From Pseudomonas fluorescens (lineage in GTDB: Bacteria > Pseudomonadota > Gammaproteobacteria > Pseudomonadales > Pseudomonadaceae), in the NCBI RefSeq assembly GCF_902497785.1, contig NZ_CABVHK010000018.1, forward strand, positions 1 to 64,000: 64,000 nt of DNA, read 5' to 3'. The position numbers and the translations under genes are program-made. Shown one piece after another: positions 63,293-64,000 of this stretch. Position 1 is the first letter of the stretch. Each line of letters starts with the position of its first letter. Below the pieces are notes generated by a model, which saw nothing but the letters and a program-made list of their open reading frames with translations, ran no database searches and was not told the origin of the DNA.

Positions 63293-64000
63293 TTGAGCAG
63301 CTCCCGGCAGACGGGTTTGTCGTGGGCCACGCCCAGCAGTTCGCAGACCGTGCCACAGATTTCAGTCTGTTTCGGTGCGGCATTGGCGTTGAAGCTGAAG
63401 GCGTTGCCGAGGACAAACAGCGGCACTTCGCGCTCTTCCGGCAGCAGACCGTTGTGGGAGCGGTCATTGTTCATGCCGTGATCGGCGGTCACCAGCACCT
63501 GATATCCGGCGTCGAGCCAGCCTTGCAGGTAGTCGGCGAGGATGATGTCGACCGAGCGGGCGCTGTTGCGGTATTGCGCAGTGTCGAGGCCGTGCTTGTG
63601 CCCGGCGTCGTCGATGTTCATGGGGTGCACCAGCAGGAAATTCGGCGCATGGCGCAGGCGCAGGTTTTCCGCGTCGGCGAACAGGTGTGAATCCGGGTAG
63701 TGGTCGTTCCAGTAGAAATGACCGTGCTGGATCGGCAATTGCGGATCGTCAGTGTGGCGATCCCGCGCCGCCACGAACGGCGAACTGTTATACAGCTCGC
63801 TGACCCAGTGATAGGCCGCGGCGGCAGTTTTCAGGCCGGCCTGGGTGGCGTAGTGATAGATGCTGCGCTGGTTGGACAGGCGCGAAACGTTGTTGTGAAC
63901 GATCCCGCTTTCAATCGGCGTGACGCCGGTCAGGATGCATTCGTACAACGGGCGGGACAGGGCGGGCAGTTCGCATTCCAGTTTGTAGAGCGCTGCGCGT
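63289..64000 (-). CDS. Alkaline-phosphatase-superfamily (type I phosphodiesterase/nucleotide pyrophosphatase) protein, partial
   Basis: The frame is open to the right edge, so the N-terminal part, including the usual nucleophilic Thr/Ser, is missing. The visible ~236 residues carry the second-half metal ligands of the family: MNIDDAGHKHG and VTADHGMNND, as in nucleotide pyrophosphatase/phosphodiesterases. Family members hydrolyse phosphodiesters or phosphonates. It is translationally coupled to two ABC permease genes and upstream of a HAD phosphatase, suggesting use of an imported organophosphate or phosphonate. The visible part shows no signal peptide, since its start is not in the window. 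Confidence 0.88.
   Translation of the reverse strand, partial: RAALYKLECELPALSRPLYECILTGVTPIESGIVHNNVSRLSNQRSIYHYATQAGLKTAAAAYHWVSELYNSSPFVAARDRHTDDPQLPIQHGHFYWNDHYPDSHLFADAENLRLRHAPNFLLVHPMNIDDAGHKHGLDTAQYRNSARSVDIILADYLQGWLDAGYQVLVTADHGMNNDRSHNGLLPEEREVPLFVLGNAFSFNANAAPKQTEICGTVCELLGVAHDKPVCRELLK

Overview
The window is chromosomal DNA from a fluorescent-group Pseudomonas, most likely the P. fluorescens complex. The evidence is the gene content (ETF and ETF-QO, RdgC, MnmC, Pap, the NAGGN osmoprotectant operon, a third CsrA/Rsm-type protein), high GC, and many copies of the short palindromic REP/REPIN repeats typical of this group. Nearly all of it is coding. I see no phage, insertion sequence or CRISPR array. 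The two accessory-looking loci are a giant LRR/NEL protein (21500-26398) and an RHS toxin-immunity module (49068-54031).

Layout. 1-1643: tail of an MFS transporter and an IclR regulator. 1753-5646: divergent ETF-QO and etfBA around a 547-bp control region with a PsrA-like box and two inverted repeats. 5838-7846: three-gene envelope cluster (periplasmic binding protein, DUF4398 lipoprotein, OmpA-like lipoprotein). 8173-11259: MocR-type regulator, an exported Lys/Ala-rich protein, a cysteine-cluster protein and a START protein. 11648-16017: LtaS-like membrane sulfatase/transferase, a 50-aa DUF3309 protein, SDR, YnfA, a CsrA/RsmI-like protein and YheU. 16224-21100: NAGGN osmoprotectant operon on the minus strand (asnO, ngg, M42 peptidase). 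21500-28374: 1632-aa dermonecrotic-toxin-like/LRR/NEL E3-ligase-like protein, overlapping convergently with mnmC. 28627-39016: pap, thiolase, DUF6316, DMT exporter, fumC, DUF2059, BolA, trhO, DsbA-like protein, ABC exporter. 39232-42531: membrane GGDEF/EAL protein and a haem-oxygenase-fold iron protein. 42611-42996: gdx/sugE guanidinium exporter with a candidate guanidine-II (mini-ykkC) riboswitch. 43045-45842: bile-acid-symporter-family carrier, rdgC, and two tandem copies of a tRNA-Val/tRNA-Asp unit. 46134-48830: FKBP lipoprotein, YkvA, and a tightly packed HTH/unknown/Sel1-like trio. 49068-54031: RHS protein ending in an RNase A-like CdiA-CT domain, with a CdiI-like immunity gene. 54032-54763: non-core tail with a possible small gene and stacked palindromes. 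54751-60624: EAL-CBS-GGDEF protein, Prc protease, quinone oxidoreductase, HAD phosphatase. 60659-64000: ABC importer operon coupled to an alkaline-phosphatase-superfamily enzyme, cut by the window edge.

How the genes work together. ETF and ETF-QO pass electrons from acyl-CoA dehydrogenases to ubiquinone, and the PsrA-like box would tie them to fatty-acid signalling. The NAGGN genes build and handle a compatible solute. The RHS/CdiI pair is a contact-competition module. The LRR-NEL protein looks like an effector aimed at eukaryotic ubiquitin systems, though no secretion system lies in the window. The terminal ABC/phosphatase/HAD cluster looks like uptake and dephosphorylation of an organophosphate; this is inferred from context only.

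All family assignments come from reading the translations and recalled family features. No database search was run.
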